DNA of 64,000 nt from Tahibacter aquaticus. Its GTDB lineage: Bacteria; Pseudomonadota; Gammaproteobacteria; Xanthomonadales; Rhodanobacteraceae. Below are positions 16,377 to 24,539 of this stretch, in pieces. Made by a program: the position numbers and the translations under genes. Numbering within the stretch: position 1 is the first letter of the stretch; each line of letters opens with the position of its first letter. The stretch spans positions 62,001-126,000 of the forward strand of contig NZ_SNZH01000018.1 in NCBI RefSeq assembly GCF_004363655.1. Reading direction: 5' to 3'. Below the pieces are notes generated by a model that saw only the letters and a program-made list of their open reading frames with translations, was not told the DNA's origin and ran no database searches.

Positions 16377-18554
16377 TCAATAGAGGTCGATCGGGTCCAC
16401 GTCGAGGGACCAGCGTACGCGCCGCGCCGACGGCAGCTGGCGCCAGAATTCCATCCAGCCCGGCAGCAGCGCCTGCAGGCGCGCACGCTCCGGCGCACTG
16501 AAGTGCAACTGGGCGCGCGCCAGGCCGGCACGAAGAGGCATGGGAGCGGGCAGGGGCCCGTAGATGGCGACGCCGTCGGCTTCGCCGCAGACCGTGGCAC
16601 AGGCGGCAAGAAATTCCTCCGCTGCGGCGGCATCCTTGGCTTCTGCGCGCAGCAGGGCCATGTGCGTATACGGCGGCAGTTCGGCTGCCCTGCGTTCCAG
16701 CAGCAGGTTTTGCGCCAGTGCGCGATAGCCGCCGCGGATCAGTACGCCGAGCAGGGCATGGTCGGGATGATGGGTCTGCAACAGCACCAGGCCAGGCTTG
16801 CTCGCGCGTCCGGCGCGTCCGGCCACCTGCACGATCAGCTGCCCCAGGCGTTCGCTGGAGCGGAAATCGATGCTGTGCAGGCCCTCGTCCACGCCGAGTA
16901 TCGCGACCAGGGTCAGATTGGGCAGGTCGTGCCCCTTGGCCAGCATCTGCGTGCCGACATAGATGCCGGGCTGGTGCGGACCCAGCCGGTCCAGCAAGGC
17001 TTCCAGCGCGCCGCGCCGCCGCGTGGTTTCGCGGTCGATGCGCACGATCGGCGTATCCGGAAACAACTCGCCCAGTGCTTCTTCCAGCCGCTCGGTGCCT
17101 TGTCCCTGCGGCATCAGGTTGGCGCCGCTGCATTCGGGACATTGCATTGGCACGCGCCGCTCGGCTTCGCAGTGATGGCAGGCGAGGCGGCCGCGCTGGC
17201 GGTGCAAGGTCATCGGCTTGGCGCAGCGCTCGCACTCCGCATGCCAGCCGCAGTCGTGGCAGAACAGCACCGGCGCGTAGCCGCGGCGGTTGCGGAAGAT
17301 CAGCGCCTGCTCGCCGCGGCCCAGGGTCTCGCGCAGGGCGGTCAGCAGTTCCGGGCCGAGGCCGTGGCTCAGGCGCGTACGCCGCGCATCGATCACGCGC
17401 AACTGCGGCGGTTTGGCGTTGCCCGCGCGCAGCGGCAGCTCCAGGCGTTCGTAGCGCCCGCCAGCGACATTGGCCAGGCTTTCCAGCGATGGCGTGGCCG
17501 AGCCCAGCAGCACCGGAATCTGCAGTGCCCTGGCACGCACGACAGCCAGATCGCGGGCGCAGTAGCGAAAGCCGTCCTGCTGTTTGTACGAGGCATCGTG
17601 TTCTTCGTCCACGGCGATCAGGCCCAGTCGTGGCAATGGCGCGAAGATGGCCGAGCGTGTGCCCAGGATGACATTCGCTTCGCCGCGCGCGGCCGCCAGC
17701 CAGGCGCGCGAGCGCTCGCCCTCGGCCAGGCCCGAGTGCAGTGCATGCACGCCGGCGCCGAAACGGTCGCGGAAGCGGCGCAAGGTCTGCGGGGTCAGGC
17801 CGATCTCGGGCACCAGTACCAGCGCCTGGCGGCCGGCTGCAATGACCTGGTCGATCAGGCCCAGATAGACCTCGGTCTTGCCGCTGCCGGTAATGCCTTC
17901 GAGCAGCCAGGGCTGGAAGCGCTGCAGTGCCTCGGCGACTCGCGTCACGGCAGCGTCCTGGGCTGGATTCAACGGCGGCGGCGCCACGCGTGCGCCGAGC
18001 ACAGGACTCGCCGCCAGCGCGACGGTTTCCACCAGCCCGCGCTGGCGCAGGGCCGACGCGCTGTCGCGCCAGCGCGGCAGGGCCAGGTCCAGCGCGGCAT
18101 AGGTCTGCGCCCCATCGGCCAGGCGTTCGAACAGTTCGCGGATGCGCGTGCCGCGGCGCAAGGTGTCGGCGCTGGTGTCGCGCCCGTCGGCGCTCAGGGC
18201 GAGTGCGCGATAGCCTTCGAACGGCAGCGGCTTGGCCTGGCGCATGCCGACCGGCAGGGCGGCTTCCAGCACGGCGCCCAGCGGGTGCTGGTAGTAGCGG
18301 GCAGCCCATTGCAGGGTCGCCAGAAGTTCGCTGCTGAGCAGCGGCTGCGCGTCCAGCACGCTGCTGACACGCTTGAGCTTGGCCAGCGGAATGTCGCTGC
18401 TGTCGCTGCTGCCGACGACGATGGCGACCTGCCGCCCCGGTCCGAACGGCACGACGACACGGCAGCCGGGCGCCGGCAACGCGCCGCGCGGCGCGAGGTA
18501 GTCGAACAGCTGCGGTAGCGGCACCGGAACGGCGACGCGCAGGATCTCAGGCAT
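16377..18554 (-). CDS. priA: Primosomal protein N' (PriA), replication-restart helicase
   Basis: 3'-to-5' DNA helicase that reloads the replisome at stalled forks. The 725-residue protein has an N-terminal DNA-binding domain (PVPLPQLFDYLAP), Walker A GITGSGKTEVYL, a DEEH box (IAVDEEHDASYKQQ), and the paired zinc-binding cysteines between the two helicase lobes (CHDCGWHAECERC, then CHHCEAERRVPMQCPEC). The C-terminal lobe has GTQMLAKGHD and the arginine-rich VAGRAGRA motif. Length is typical. It reads into ndh. Confidence 0.97.
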   Translation of the reverse strand: MPEILRVAVPVPLPQLFDYLAPRGALPAPGCRVVVPFGPGRQVAIVVGSSDSSDIPLAKLKRVSSVLDAQPLLSSELLATLQWAARYYQHPLGAVLEAALPVGMRQAKPLPFEGYRALALSADGRDTSADTLRRGTRIRELFERLADGAQTYAALDLALPRWRDSASALRQRGLVETVALAASPVLGARVAPPPLNPAQDAAVTRVAEALQRFQPWLLEGITGSGKTEVYLGLIDQVIAAGRQALVLVPEIGLTPQTLRRFRDRFGAGVHALHSGLAEGERSRAWLAAARGEANVILGTRSAIFAPLPRLGLIAVDEEHDASYKQQDGFRYCARDLAVVRARALQIPVLLGSATPSLESLANVAGGRYERLELPLRAGNAKPPQLRVIDARRTRLSHGLGPELLTALRETLGRGEQALIFRNRRGYAPVLFCHDCGWHAECERCAKPMTLHRQRGRLACHHCEAERRVPMQCPECSGANLMPQGQGTERLEEALGELFPDTPIVRIDRETTRRRGALEALLDRLGPHQPGIYVGTQMLAKGHDLPNLTLVAILGVDEGLHSIDFRSSERLGQLIVQVAGRAGRASKPGLVLLQTHHPDHALLGVLIRGGYRALAQNLLLERRAAELPPYTHMALLRAEAKDAAAAEEFLAACATVCGEADGVAIYGPLPAPMPLRAGLARAQLHFSAPERARLQALLPGWMEFWRQLPSARRVRWSLDVDPIDLY

Positions 18555-18628
18555 GGGCAGTGCTTATAGCCGCAATCCGATCCATCGGATGCTCTCCTGC
18601 GCTATGGAGCCGCTGCCGGCAAATGCAA

Positions 18629-19603
18629 TCACCTGCTGCTGTCCAGGCCGGCGAGCCGGCGATAGACGTAACGCGCGGCGGCCAGATCCTGCACGATGCT
18701 GCCCAGCGACTTGTACACCGTGATGTCGTCCGCAGCGACGCGGCCAGGCAAGTCAGCGGCCAGTACCTGGCCGATCTCGCCCAGCACATGGCTGTCGTCG
18801 ACCAGGCCGGCGGCCTTGGCGCGTAGAAATTCCGCGCCCTGTTTCAACACGGATTCGCGGTGGTCGGCGAAAAAACGCGCACGGCATACCAGCGCACTGT
18901 CGACTTCCACCGGGCCGGGCCGGCCGGAGCCGACCAGGTTCACGTGGCAACCTGGCGCCAGCATCGTGCCTTCGAGTATCGGTTCGCTCGCATGCGTGAG
19001 CGTGCAGACCATATCGGCCGCATCGACCGCGGCGGCGACGCTGTCGCAGTAGCGCAGCGCCAGCGGCGCCAGTGCTACCTGCAAGCGCATGCGGCCGATA
19101 AACGCCTCGGCCTTGTCGCGCGAGCGACCCCAGATGCGTACTTCGCGCAGGCGGCGCACCTGGGCCAGCGCGATCAAATGCGTTTCGGCCTGTTCGCCAT
19201 AGCCGAGCAAGGCCAGCACCTGCGCGTCCTGCCGTGCCAGCGCATCGGTGGCGACCGCCGAGGCCGCCGCCGTGCGCAGCGCGGTAATCGCCTGCGCATC
19301 GACCACGGCCAGCGGTGCGCCACTGGCGCGGTCGAACAGCGCCACAAGGCCTTGATGCGAGGGCTGGCCGCGTTCGGCGTTGTGCGGGTAGACGCTGATC
19401 AGCTTGGCGCCGAAACAGTCTTCGCCCAGCCTGCCCGGCATCAGTCCGAGCAGGTCGCCGCCGTCCAGGTCCAGAATGCTGCGCAGCGGCTGCTGCGCCT
19501 GGCCGCGGGACAGCGCGATCATGGCTTTGCGCACGACCGCGATGCACGCCGCCGGCGACAAGGTGCTGCGTACCTGCGCCGCATCGATGCAGATCAGGCT
19601 CAT
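18629..19603 (-). CDS. Ornithine cyclodeaminase / mu-crystallin family protein
   Basis: A 324-residue member of the NAD(P)-dependent OCD/mu-crystallin family, which covers ornithine cyclodeaminases, alanine dehydrogenases and ketimine reductases. Seen in sequence: the substrate-side GAKLISVYPHN, the ITALRTAAASAVAT motif, the dinucleotide fold LALLGYGEQAETHL, and NLVGSGRPGPVEVD. The ATG at 19603 overlaps the stop of the upstream transporter (ATGA). The order transporter then OCD-like enzyme, with a peptidase before them, suggests catabolism of an imported amino acid or peptide product. The exact substrate cannot be read from sequence. Confidence 0.87.
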   Translation of the reverse strand: MSLICIDAAQVRSTLSPAACIAVVRKAMIALSRGQAQQPLRSILDLDGGDLLGLMPGRLGEDCFGAKLISVYPHNAERGQPSHQGLVALFDRASGAPLAVVDAQAITALRTAAASAVATDALARQDAQVLALLGYGEQAETHLIALAQVRRLREVRIWGRSRDKAEAFIGRMRLQVALAPLALRYCDSVAAAVDAADMVCTLTHASEPILEGTMLAPGCHVNLVGSGRPGPVEVDSALVCRARFFADHRESVLKQGAEFLRAKAAGLVDDSHVLGEIGQVLAADLPGRVAADDITVYKSLGSIVQDLAAARYVYRRLAGLDSSR

Positions 19604-20484
19604 CCGGGCTGCGCCTGCGGCGCCCGGGAACGCAGCCAGCGCACGAGCAGGCCGGCGTTGATCACCATGATGATGCCGTAGATGGTCGGCGTGATCGCCA
19701 GCGACATCTGTCCCAGGATGGACAATGATAAAAATGTCGCCATCGATGCATTGTGGATGCCGACCTCGATCGCCACGGTCAGGCTGTCGTTGCGATCCAA
19801 TTTGAGCAGCGCGGCCAGTCCCAGGCCCAGCGCCATGCTGGCCGCATTCAGCACAAAGGCTGCCGGGCCTGCCTGCCAGAGGTTCTGCAGCACCAGGCCG
19901 AAACTGATCGCCACGGCAAAGCCGATCACTGCGATCAGCACGATCAGCGAGGCCGGCCGCAGCCACGGCGTCAGGCGTTCGGCAGTGGCCGGCCAGAGCC
20001 GGCGGATCAGCATGCCGGCCAGCATCGGCGCCAATGTCATCTGCGCCAACGTCAGCATGGTCCTGGGCACCGATAGTGCCGGCATCTGCCCCTGCACGAA
20101 CCAGTGCTGCAGCGCCCAGCTCATCAGCGGCGGGATGGTGAAGACAGTGATCAGACTGGACAGGCTGGTCAGCACCACGGCCAAGGCCACGTTCGCCTTG
20201 GCCGCATAGGTAATGGCGTTGGACGTGATGCCGCCGGGACAGATGGCCAGGATAAACAGCCCTGCCGCCATGGCAGGCGGCAGGCCAAACAGCCAGATTA
20301 TCAGCAGGGCCAGCGGCGGCAGCACGATCAGCTGGCCGAACAGGCCGCCGAACACGGCCTTGGGATTGCGCGCGACTTCGGCGAAATCGCGCAGGCTCAG
20401 CGACAGGCCCATGCTGAACATGATGGCGACCAGCCCAACCGGCACGACGACGCTGTTGACCAGGGCGATGAAGGTGTCAGACAT
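19600..20484 (-). CDS. Bile acid:sodium symporter (BASS) family transporter
   Basis: A 294-residue integral membrane protein with about nine to ten hydrophobic segments and the BASS signature around ICPGGITSNAITYAAKANVALAV (crossover region binding Na+ and substrate). Family members import organic anions such as bile acids, keto acids or pantoate with sodium. Its stop overlaps the start of the OCD-like gene by four bases, so both are probably made together. The start is 30 bases after the M19 peptidase stop on the same strand. The true substrate is unknown. Confidence 0.88.
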   Translation of the reverse strand: MSDTFIALVNSVVVPVGLVAIMFSMGLSLSLRDFAEVARNPKAVFGGLFGQLIVLPPLALLIIWLFGLPPAMAAGLFILAICPGGITSNAITYAAKANVALAVVLTSLSSLITVFTIPPLMSWALQHWFVQGQMPALSVPRTMLTLAQMTLAPMLAGMLIRRLWPATAERLTPWLRPASLIVLIAVIGFAVAISFGLVLQNLWQAGPAAFVLNAASMALGLGLAALLKLDRNDSLTVAIEVGIHNASMATFLSLSILGQMSLAITPTIYGIIMVINAGLLVRWLRSRAPQAQPG

Positions 20485-20514
20485 GGGCGGCCCCGCACCG
20501 CGGTGTATGCGGCC

Positions 20515-21714
20515 TCATGCCCAGATGTCCCGCGCATAGCGCAGGAAATTGTTGCCGAGGATCTTGTCGATGCGGCTGCGGCTATGGCCGCGCTGCTTCA
20601 GGCGTGCCGCCAGGTCGAAGAACTGGCCGGGACCGCGCAGGTCGAGCACGAACGGCAAGGTGTCCGGGCTTTCGCCCTTGGCGCTGATGCCGGCCTTGCG
20701 CCGCTCCTCGATCTCCTTGGCCAGCAGGCCGCGGTAGGCCTCCAGATCGTCGATCTGGGTGACGTCGCCGTCGGTGCCGATGCCGACCGCGTCTTCGCCG
20801 CAGACCTTGATGGCGTGTTCGATATGCGCCACCACGTCGTCGGCACTGGCCTTGCCCTGGGCGTGCAGGAAGGGCATGAAATAGATGCCGACGAAGCCGC
20901 CGCGTTCGGCCACCAGGCGCAGTTCCGCGTCGGTCTTGTTGCGCGGCAGGTCGGTCAGGGCGCGGCAGCCGGTGTGGTTGATCGAGATCGGCTGGCGCGA
21001 CACTTTCGCCGCTTCCAGGCAGGTCTGCTCGCCGCTGTGCGACAGGTCGACCATGATGCGGTTGTCATTGAGCCGCGCCACGACCTCGCGGCCGAACGGC
21101 GTCAGGCCGCGGTTGCCCGGCGCCATCGAGCCGTCGCCGATCTGGTTGGCCGGGTTGTAGGTCAGCTGGATGATGCGCACGCCCAGATCGGCAAAGATGT
21201 CGACGCGGTCCAGCGTGTCGCCGACCATGGACGCATTCTGGAAGCCGTAGATGATGCCGACCTTGTCCTCGCGCTTGGCACGCAGGATGTCGTCGGCCTT
21301 GAGCACCTTGAGCACATGCGCCGACTCGTCGCGGATCATGCGGTCGTACAGGGCGATGTCGGAGATGCTGCGCTCGAACGGATCGCCAGGCCCGGCGACA
21401 AAGCCTATGGTCCAGTTCACCGCGGTCAGGCCGGAGGCGCGCATGTCCTTGAGGGTGCGCGCATCGAAGTGCAGGCGCTCGCGCGGCTGCAGTTCCTGGC
21501 CGGCCGGGTTGGGCGAGCCGGACTCGTGCTGGTTGGGGTTGTTCAGCGCGCCCAGGGCGTTGACGATCAGGCTGTCGCGCCATTCGGCAGCGGCTGTAGC
21601 GGGCACTGCGCTAGCTGCGGCCGTCACGCTGCGCGGCACCGTCGCGGCGGTCAGGGCGGCGCCGGCAAGGCCGAGGAACTGGCGCCGGGCGAGGCGCGGA
21701 AAAGCATCATTCAT
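20515..21714 (-). CDS. Tat-exported M19 (renal dipeptidase-like) protein with altered metal site
   Basis: A 399-residue protein. The ATG at 21714 gives a twin-arginine signal peptide (ARRQFLGLAGAALTA), so it should be exported folded to the periplasm. Membrane-dipeptidase (M19) landmarks present are DLSHSG, INHTGCRAL, LGVRIIQLTYNPANQIGDG and IGTDGD. Absent are the N-terminal His-x-Asp pair (here VNALGALNNPN) and the bridging Glu (here YGFQNAS). Canonical members use all of these to hold two zinc ions, so this homologue may bind one metal or have another activity. Upstream of the transporter and OCD-like gene on the same strand. Confidence 0.83.
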   Translation of the reverse strand: MNDAFPRLARRQFLGLAGAALTAATVPRSVTAAASAVPATAAAEWRDSLIVNALGALNNPNQHESGSPNPAGQELQPRERLHFDARTLKDMRASGLTAVNWTIGFVAGPGDPFERSISDIALYDRMIRDESAHVLKVLKADDILRAKREDKVGIIYGFQNASMVGDTLDRVDIFADLGVRIIQLTYNPANQIGDGSMAPGNRGLTPFGREVVARLNDNRIMVDLSHSGEQTCLEAAKVSRQPISINHTGCRALTDLPRNKTDAELRLVAERGGFVGIYFMPFLHAQGKASADDVVAHIEHAIKVCGEDAVGIGTDGDVTQIDDLEAYRGLLAKEIEERRKAGISAKGESPDTLPFVLDLRGPGQFFDLAARLKQRGHSRSRIDKILGNNFLRYARDIWA

Positions 21715-21900
21715 GGGTGGAAGACCTGGGACGGACCAGCGCCGATCATGGGACAGCCCGGCCCGCCAGCCAAGTGCGCCAATGGGCCTTCCCTGCGGTG
21801 TCGACGGCATGTATCGAGACTTCCCAATCGGCCAGGCAACATTCCTGGTCAAAGTTTCAGCAATGGCGTGCAGAAACCTGTTTTAGAACGGTTTTATCGT

Positions 21901-21935
21901 TTATCCACAAGGCCTGTGGATAAGCTTGTGGATGA
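21901..21935. promoter_or_regulatory. Cluster of three DnaA boxes
   Basis: TTATCCACA at 21901-21909 and its inverse TGTGGATAA at 21915-21923 are both exact matches to the consensus TTATNCACA, separated by five bases. A third, TGTGGATGA at 21927-21935, has one mismatch. Three boxes in 35 bases beside AT-rich DNA is the pattern of a bacterial origin or a DnaA titration/regulatory site. dnaA, dnaN, gidA and rpmH are not in the window. Confidence 0.75.
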
Positions 21936-21984
21936 AGGTCGGACAGACGTGCGCAAAGGCCGTCAATACGCGCTCTTCCTTAAC

Positions 21985-22011
21985 ATGGCGAATCTTTAAT
22001 CAATTCGCCAT
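21985..22011. repeat. Inverted repeat ATGGCGAAT-N9-ATTCGCCAT
   Basis: Two perfect 9-base arms (21985-21993 and 22003-22011) separated by an AT-rich nine-base loop, without a following T run. It looks like an operator-type dyad or hairpin rather than a terminator. It lies between the DnaA boxes and the sigma-factor gene. Confidence 0.6.
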
Positions 22012-22263
22012 AGTTATTTAAAATCAATGAGTTGAATTGTCTTAAAAGGTTAATATGCTGCACTTTCCGCGTTTGCCGCAGCGGGCGGGGCAGCCCGGGC
22101 GGGGCTGTGCACAACCCTTGACAGGGCAGCGCTTTCGCCACCGCCCGCATGAGGATTGGCTTTGCCCGCTGTCAACCGGTTTCGATGCCCTGCGTTGAGG
22201 CGGGGCAGGACCAAACCGGCTGGCCTGTCAATGACTGCTAACCTTGCAAAGGATGCCTGCTGG

Positions 22264-22827
22264 ATGCCGCTGGACCGGGTTGAAGCCAGTACTGCCAGGC
22301 AGCGACTCGACGGCTTCCTGCGCGGCGTCGAGCGACGCGCCTTGCGTATGGCAGAGTTTGCTACAGCGAACCGCGAGGAAGCGCTGGACCTGGTGCAGGA
22401 CGCCATGCTCGCTTTCGTACGCAATTACGCCGCCAAGCCCGAGGCCGACTGGCCGCCGCTGTTCCACCGGGTGCTGGATTCGCGCCTGACCGACTGGCAC
22501 CGGCGCAACCAGGTGCGCAGCCGCTGGCTGAGTTCCTGGTGGCCGGCGAAGAACGACGAAGAAGCGGAAGACCCCATCGCCACGGCGCCCGATCCGGGCG
22601 AAGTGGGGCCGCTGGCACGCCTGATGGGCGAGGATGCAGGCCAGGCGCTGGACGTTGCGCTGAAGCAGCTGCCGCTGCGCCAGCGCCAGGCGTTCCTGTT
22701 GCGTATCTGGGAAGGCCTGGACGTAGCCGATACGGCTACCGCCATGCGCTGCGGCGAAGGCAGCGTAAAGACTCACCTGTGGCGTGCGCTCAATGCGTTG
22801 CGCCAGGCCCTGGAGGCACATCGATGA
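22264..22827 (+). CDS. ECF-type RNA polymerase sigma factor
   Basis: A 187-residue sigma-70-family factor with region 2 (EEALDLVQDAMLAFVRNYA, then WPPLFHRVLDSRLTDWHRR) and region 4 helix-turn-helix (LPLRQRQAFLLRIWEGLDVADTATAMRCGEGSVKTHLWRAL). I prefer the ATG at 22264, preceded by AAAGGA ten bases upstream; in-frame ATGs at 22231 and 22156 are alternatives. The stop overlaps the next gene (ATGA). The gene order sigma factor, small single-pass protein, small exported protein and DUF3106 protein suggests an autonomous envelope-related regulon, the small membrane protein being a candidate anti-sigma factor. Confidence 0.87.
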   Translation: MPLDRVEASTARQRLDGFLRGVERRALRMAEFATANREEALDLVQDAMLAFVRNYAAKPEADWPPLFHRVLDSRLTDWHRRNQVRSRWLSSWWPAKNDEEAEDPIATAPDPGEVGPLARLMGEDAGQALDVALKQLPLRQRQAFLLRIWEGLDVADTATAMRCGEGSVKTHLWRALNALRQALEAHR

Positions 22828-23183
22828 AGCAGCCGCAGGATTGGACCGACCGGGCGCGGGCGCTGCTCGACGCCTCGGCTCAGCATCTCGACGGCGCGAC
22901 CGTGTCGCGCCTGAACCAGGCGCGCCAGCGCGCGCTGGCCGTACAGGCGCAGCGGGGAGCGTCCGGCTGGGTCTGGTCGCGCCGCCTGGCCTTGGCGGCC
23001 TCGCTGGCGCTGGCAGCGGTGATGTTCTGGCCAGATGCCCGCAATGGCGCCAATCCGGCGGCTACGGCCAGCGCGGCGCTATCGCCGGAAGACGCCGAAC
23101 TGCTGGCGGACGGTGCCCTGGAATTGACTGACGAACCGGAGTTCTACGCATGGCTGGACGCGGACGACGAGCACAATGGCTGA
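22824..23183 (+). CDS. Small single-pass membrane protein, DUF3619-like (candidate anti-sigma factor)
   Basis: A 119-residue protein with a soluble helical N-terminus (residues 1-50, RARALLDASAQHLDGATVSRLNQARQRAL), one membrane segment (about 52-68, LALAASLALAAVMFW) and an acidic C-terminal tail of about 40 residues with the EFYAWLDAD motif. The layout matches DUF3619-type proteins and anti-sigma factors coded right after ECF sigma genes. ATGA overlap with the sigma gene supports this. The anti-sigma role is inferred from position only. Confidence 0.75.
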   Translation: MKQPQDWTDRARALLDASAQHLDGATVSRLNQARQRALAVQAQRGASGWVWSRRLALAASLALAAVMFWPDARNGANPAATASAALSPEDAELLADGALELTDEPEFYAWLDADDEHNG

Positions 23184-23389
23184 GCGCGGCACTGCTGGCG
23201 ACAACGGCTGTGGCGGCAGTGCCGCCACCGGCGGCACCACCGCCCGCCGCAGGCGCCACGGATGCCCAGGCCCAGGCCGACCTGCTGCTGTTCCTGAGCG
23301 AGTTCGAGGATGCCGACGGCGGCTTCCTCGACCCGGCCGAACTGCCGCCTGCCGAGCTGTCCGCCGAGGATGACGACGATGCGCGCTGA
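23150..23389 (+). CDS. Small exported acidic protein overlapping its neighbours
   Basis: A 79-residue protein with a signal-peptide-like N-terminus (MAGRGRRAQWLSAALLATTAVA) and an acidic mature part (LLLFLSEFEDADGGFLDPAELP). GGAG lies eight bases before the ATG. The frame overlaps the upstream gene by 34 bases and the DUF3106 gene by 11 bases, which fits a tightly packed operon. The LLFLSEFED motif resembles small proteins often seen between DUF3619-like and DUF3106 genes. Function unknown. Confidence 0.65.
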   Translation: MAGRGRRAQWLSAALLATTAVAAVPPPAAPPPAAGATDAQAQADLLLFLSEFEDADGGFLDPAELPPAELSAEDDDDAR

Positions 23390-24104
23390 TTCCCGCCTGC
23401 GCCGCCTGCAGGTGCTGGCCTTGGCCCTGCTGCTGCCGCTGGCCTTGCCGCTGTGGGCGCAACCGCCGCCGCCGGCAGCTGCTGCGCTGCCGATTCCCTA
23501 CAGCAGCCTCAGCGCCAGCGAGCGCGAGCAGCTGCAGCCGTTTGCCGCCGACTGGGACCAGTTGCCGCCGGAACGCCAGGCGCGTCTGCGTCGCGCCGCG
23601 GCGCGCTGGGCCCAGATGACGCCCGAGCAGCGCGAACAGATGCAGGAACGCAAGCGCCGCTGGCAGGCCTTGCCACCGGAGCAGAAGGCCGAATTGCGCG
23701 AGCGCCTGCAGAATTTCCGCCGCATGTCGCCGGAACAGCAGGAGCGCGTTCGCCGCGGTCAGGAGCGTTTTCGCCAGCTGCCGCCGGAAGAACGTGCGCG
23801 CCTGCGCGAAGAATTCCAGCGCATGGCGCCGACCGAACGCCGGGCTTTCCTGCAAGGCGCGGCGGCGGAACGCCGCGCACTGGCGCGGGAGCGCTGGCTG
23901 CAGTCGCTGCCCGAGGCCGAACGCGAACCGATGCGCGCCATGATCGACGGCTTTGCGCCGGATCAGCGCAAAGCCTTCCGCCGTCTGCTGATGGATACGC
24001 CGGCAGCGCAGCGCGAAGGACTGCGCCGCGAATTCCTCGGCCTCGATCCTGCGGCGCGCGCCCAGCGCCTGCAGCAAGCCTTGCCCGAGCGCAGTCCGGA
24101 ATAA
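23379..24104 (+). CDS. DUF3106 domain protein, exported
   Basis: A 241-residue protein with a signal peptide (LQVLALALLLPLALPLWAQ, cleavage after about residue 25) and a low-complexity, highly charged helical body with repeated motifs of the LPPEQ/MSPEQ-RERL type (for example LPPERQARLRRAA, MTPEQREQMQERKRRWQ, LPPEERARLREEF). The repeats recur about every 20 residues, as in DUF3106 proteins. Start chosen at the ATG after GAGGA; an in-frame ATG nine bases earlier is possible. Probably periplasmic and coiled-coil. Last gene of the sigma-factor operon. Confidence 0.83.
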   Translation: MRADSRLRRLQVLALALLLPLALPLWAQPPPPAAAALPIPYSSLSASEREQLQPFAADWDQLPPERQARLRRAAARWAQMTPEQREQMQERKRRWQALPPEQKAELRERLQNFRRMSPEQQERVRRGQERFRQLPPEERARLREEFQRMAPTERRAFLQGAAAERRALARERWLQSLPEAEREPMRAMIDGFAPDQRKAFRRLLMDTPAAQREGLRREFLGLDPAARAQRLQQALPERSPE

Positions 24105-24236
24105 GCCGCATTGGCCACGGCAGCGAGACTCCGCTGCCAGGGCTGGGCAACGCCACGATGCAGGCATCTGTGCCGGCGGTACCGCGGCTGCGGCACAGAC
24201 GGGCCCGCGTCGACGATGCCCGGTGCGCGGGGCGCC

Positions 24237-24539
24237 TCAGGTGGCCTGCAATACCCGCCGTGTCGCCGAAAACCGCGTACCGAACCGCGCCAGCCCGTCG
24301 GCGCGCATCGCCGCCGCGTGCTTGGCGAAATACGCGTCCAGCGCGGCCTGGTCGCGCAGGCGGTAGGCAACCACAAGCGTGCAATGCGTGGAATCTGCTG
24401 CTTCGTCCACACGTGCAAATTGCTGTGCATCGACGAAGCCGGGCAGAGCCAGTATCTGCGCCACGTGCTCGTGCAGCCAGGCGGCAAAGTCCGCGGCGAT
24501 GCCGCGCTCCACCTGCAAGGTGACCTCGTAGACGATCAT
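24237..24539 (-). CDS. DUF4286 family protein
   Basis: A 100-residue small cytoplasmic protein with an alpha/beta ferredoxin-like (dimeric alpha-beta barrel) pattern: MIVYEVTLQVERGIAADFAAWL, then HCTLVVAYRLRDQAALDAYFAKHAAAMR. This is the DUF4286 signature. The start overlaps the stop of the upstream DUF3667 gene by four bases (ATGA), so both are probably expressed together. No catalytic function is known. Confidence 0.82.
   Translation of the reverse strand: MIVYEVTLQVERGIAADFAAWLHEHVAQILALPGFVDAQQFARVDEAADSTHCTLVVAYRLRDQAALDAYFAKHAAAMRADGLARFGTRFSATRRVLQAT

Larger units (their letters stand above)
21715..22263. other. 549-bp intergenic region, AT-rich, with DnaA boxes
   Basis: A gene-free gap between divergently transcribed genes. 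It contains a cluster of DnaA-box sequences (21901-21935), an isolated box-like TGTGCACAA at 22106-22114, a long inverted repeat (21985-22011) and a clearly AT-rich stretch at about 21978-22060, in contrast to the GC-rich surroundings. No tRNA, credible ORF or terminator was seen. Confidence 0.8.

Noticed and set aside
15357..18518. 1053-residue open frame antisense to ndh and priA
   Set aside because: It is a GC-rich mirror frame; PriA and NDH-2 on the other strand have complete family motifs. It lacks a ribosome site or known domain.
20104..21999. Plus-strand frame of 631 residues over the BASS and M19 genes
   Set aside because: Opposite-strand genes are supported by Tat signal, membrane segments and family motifs.
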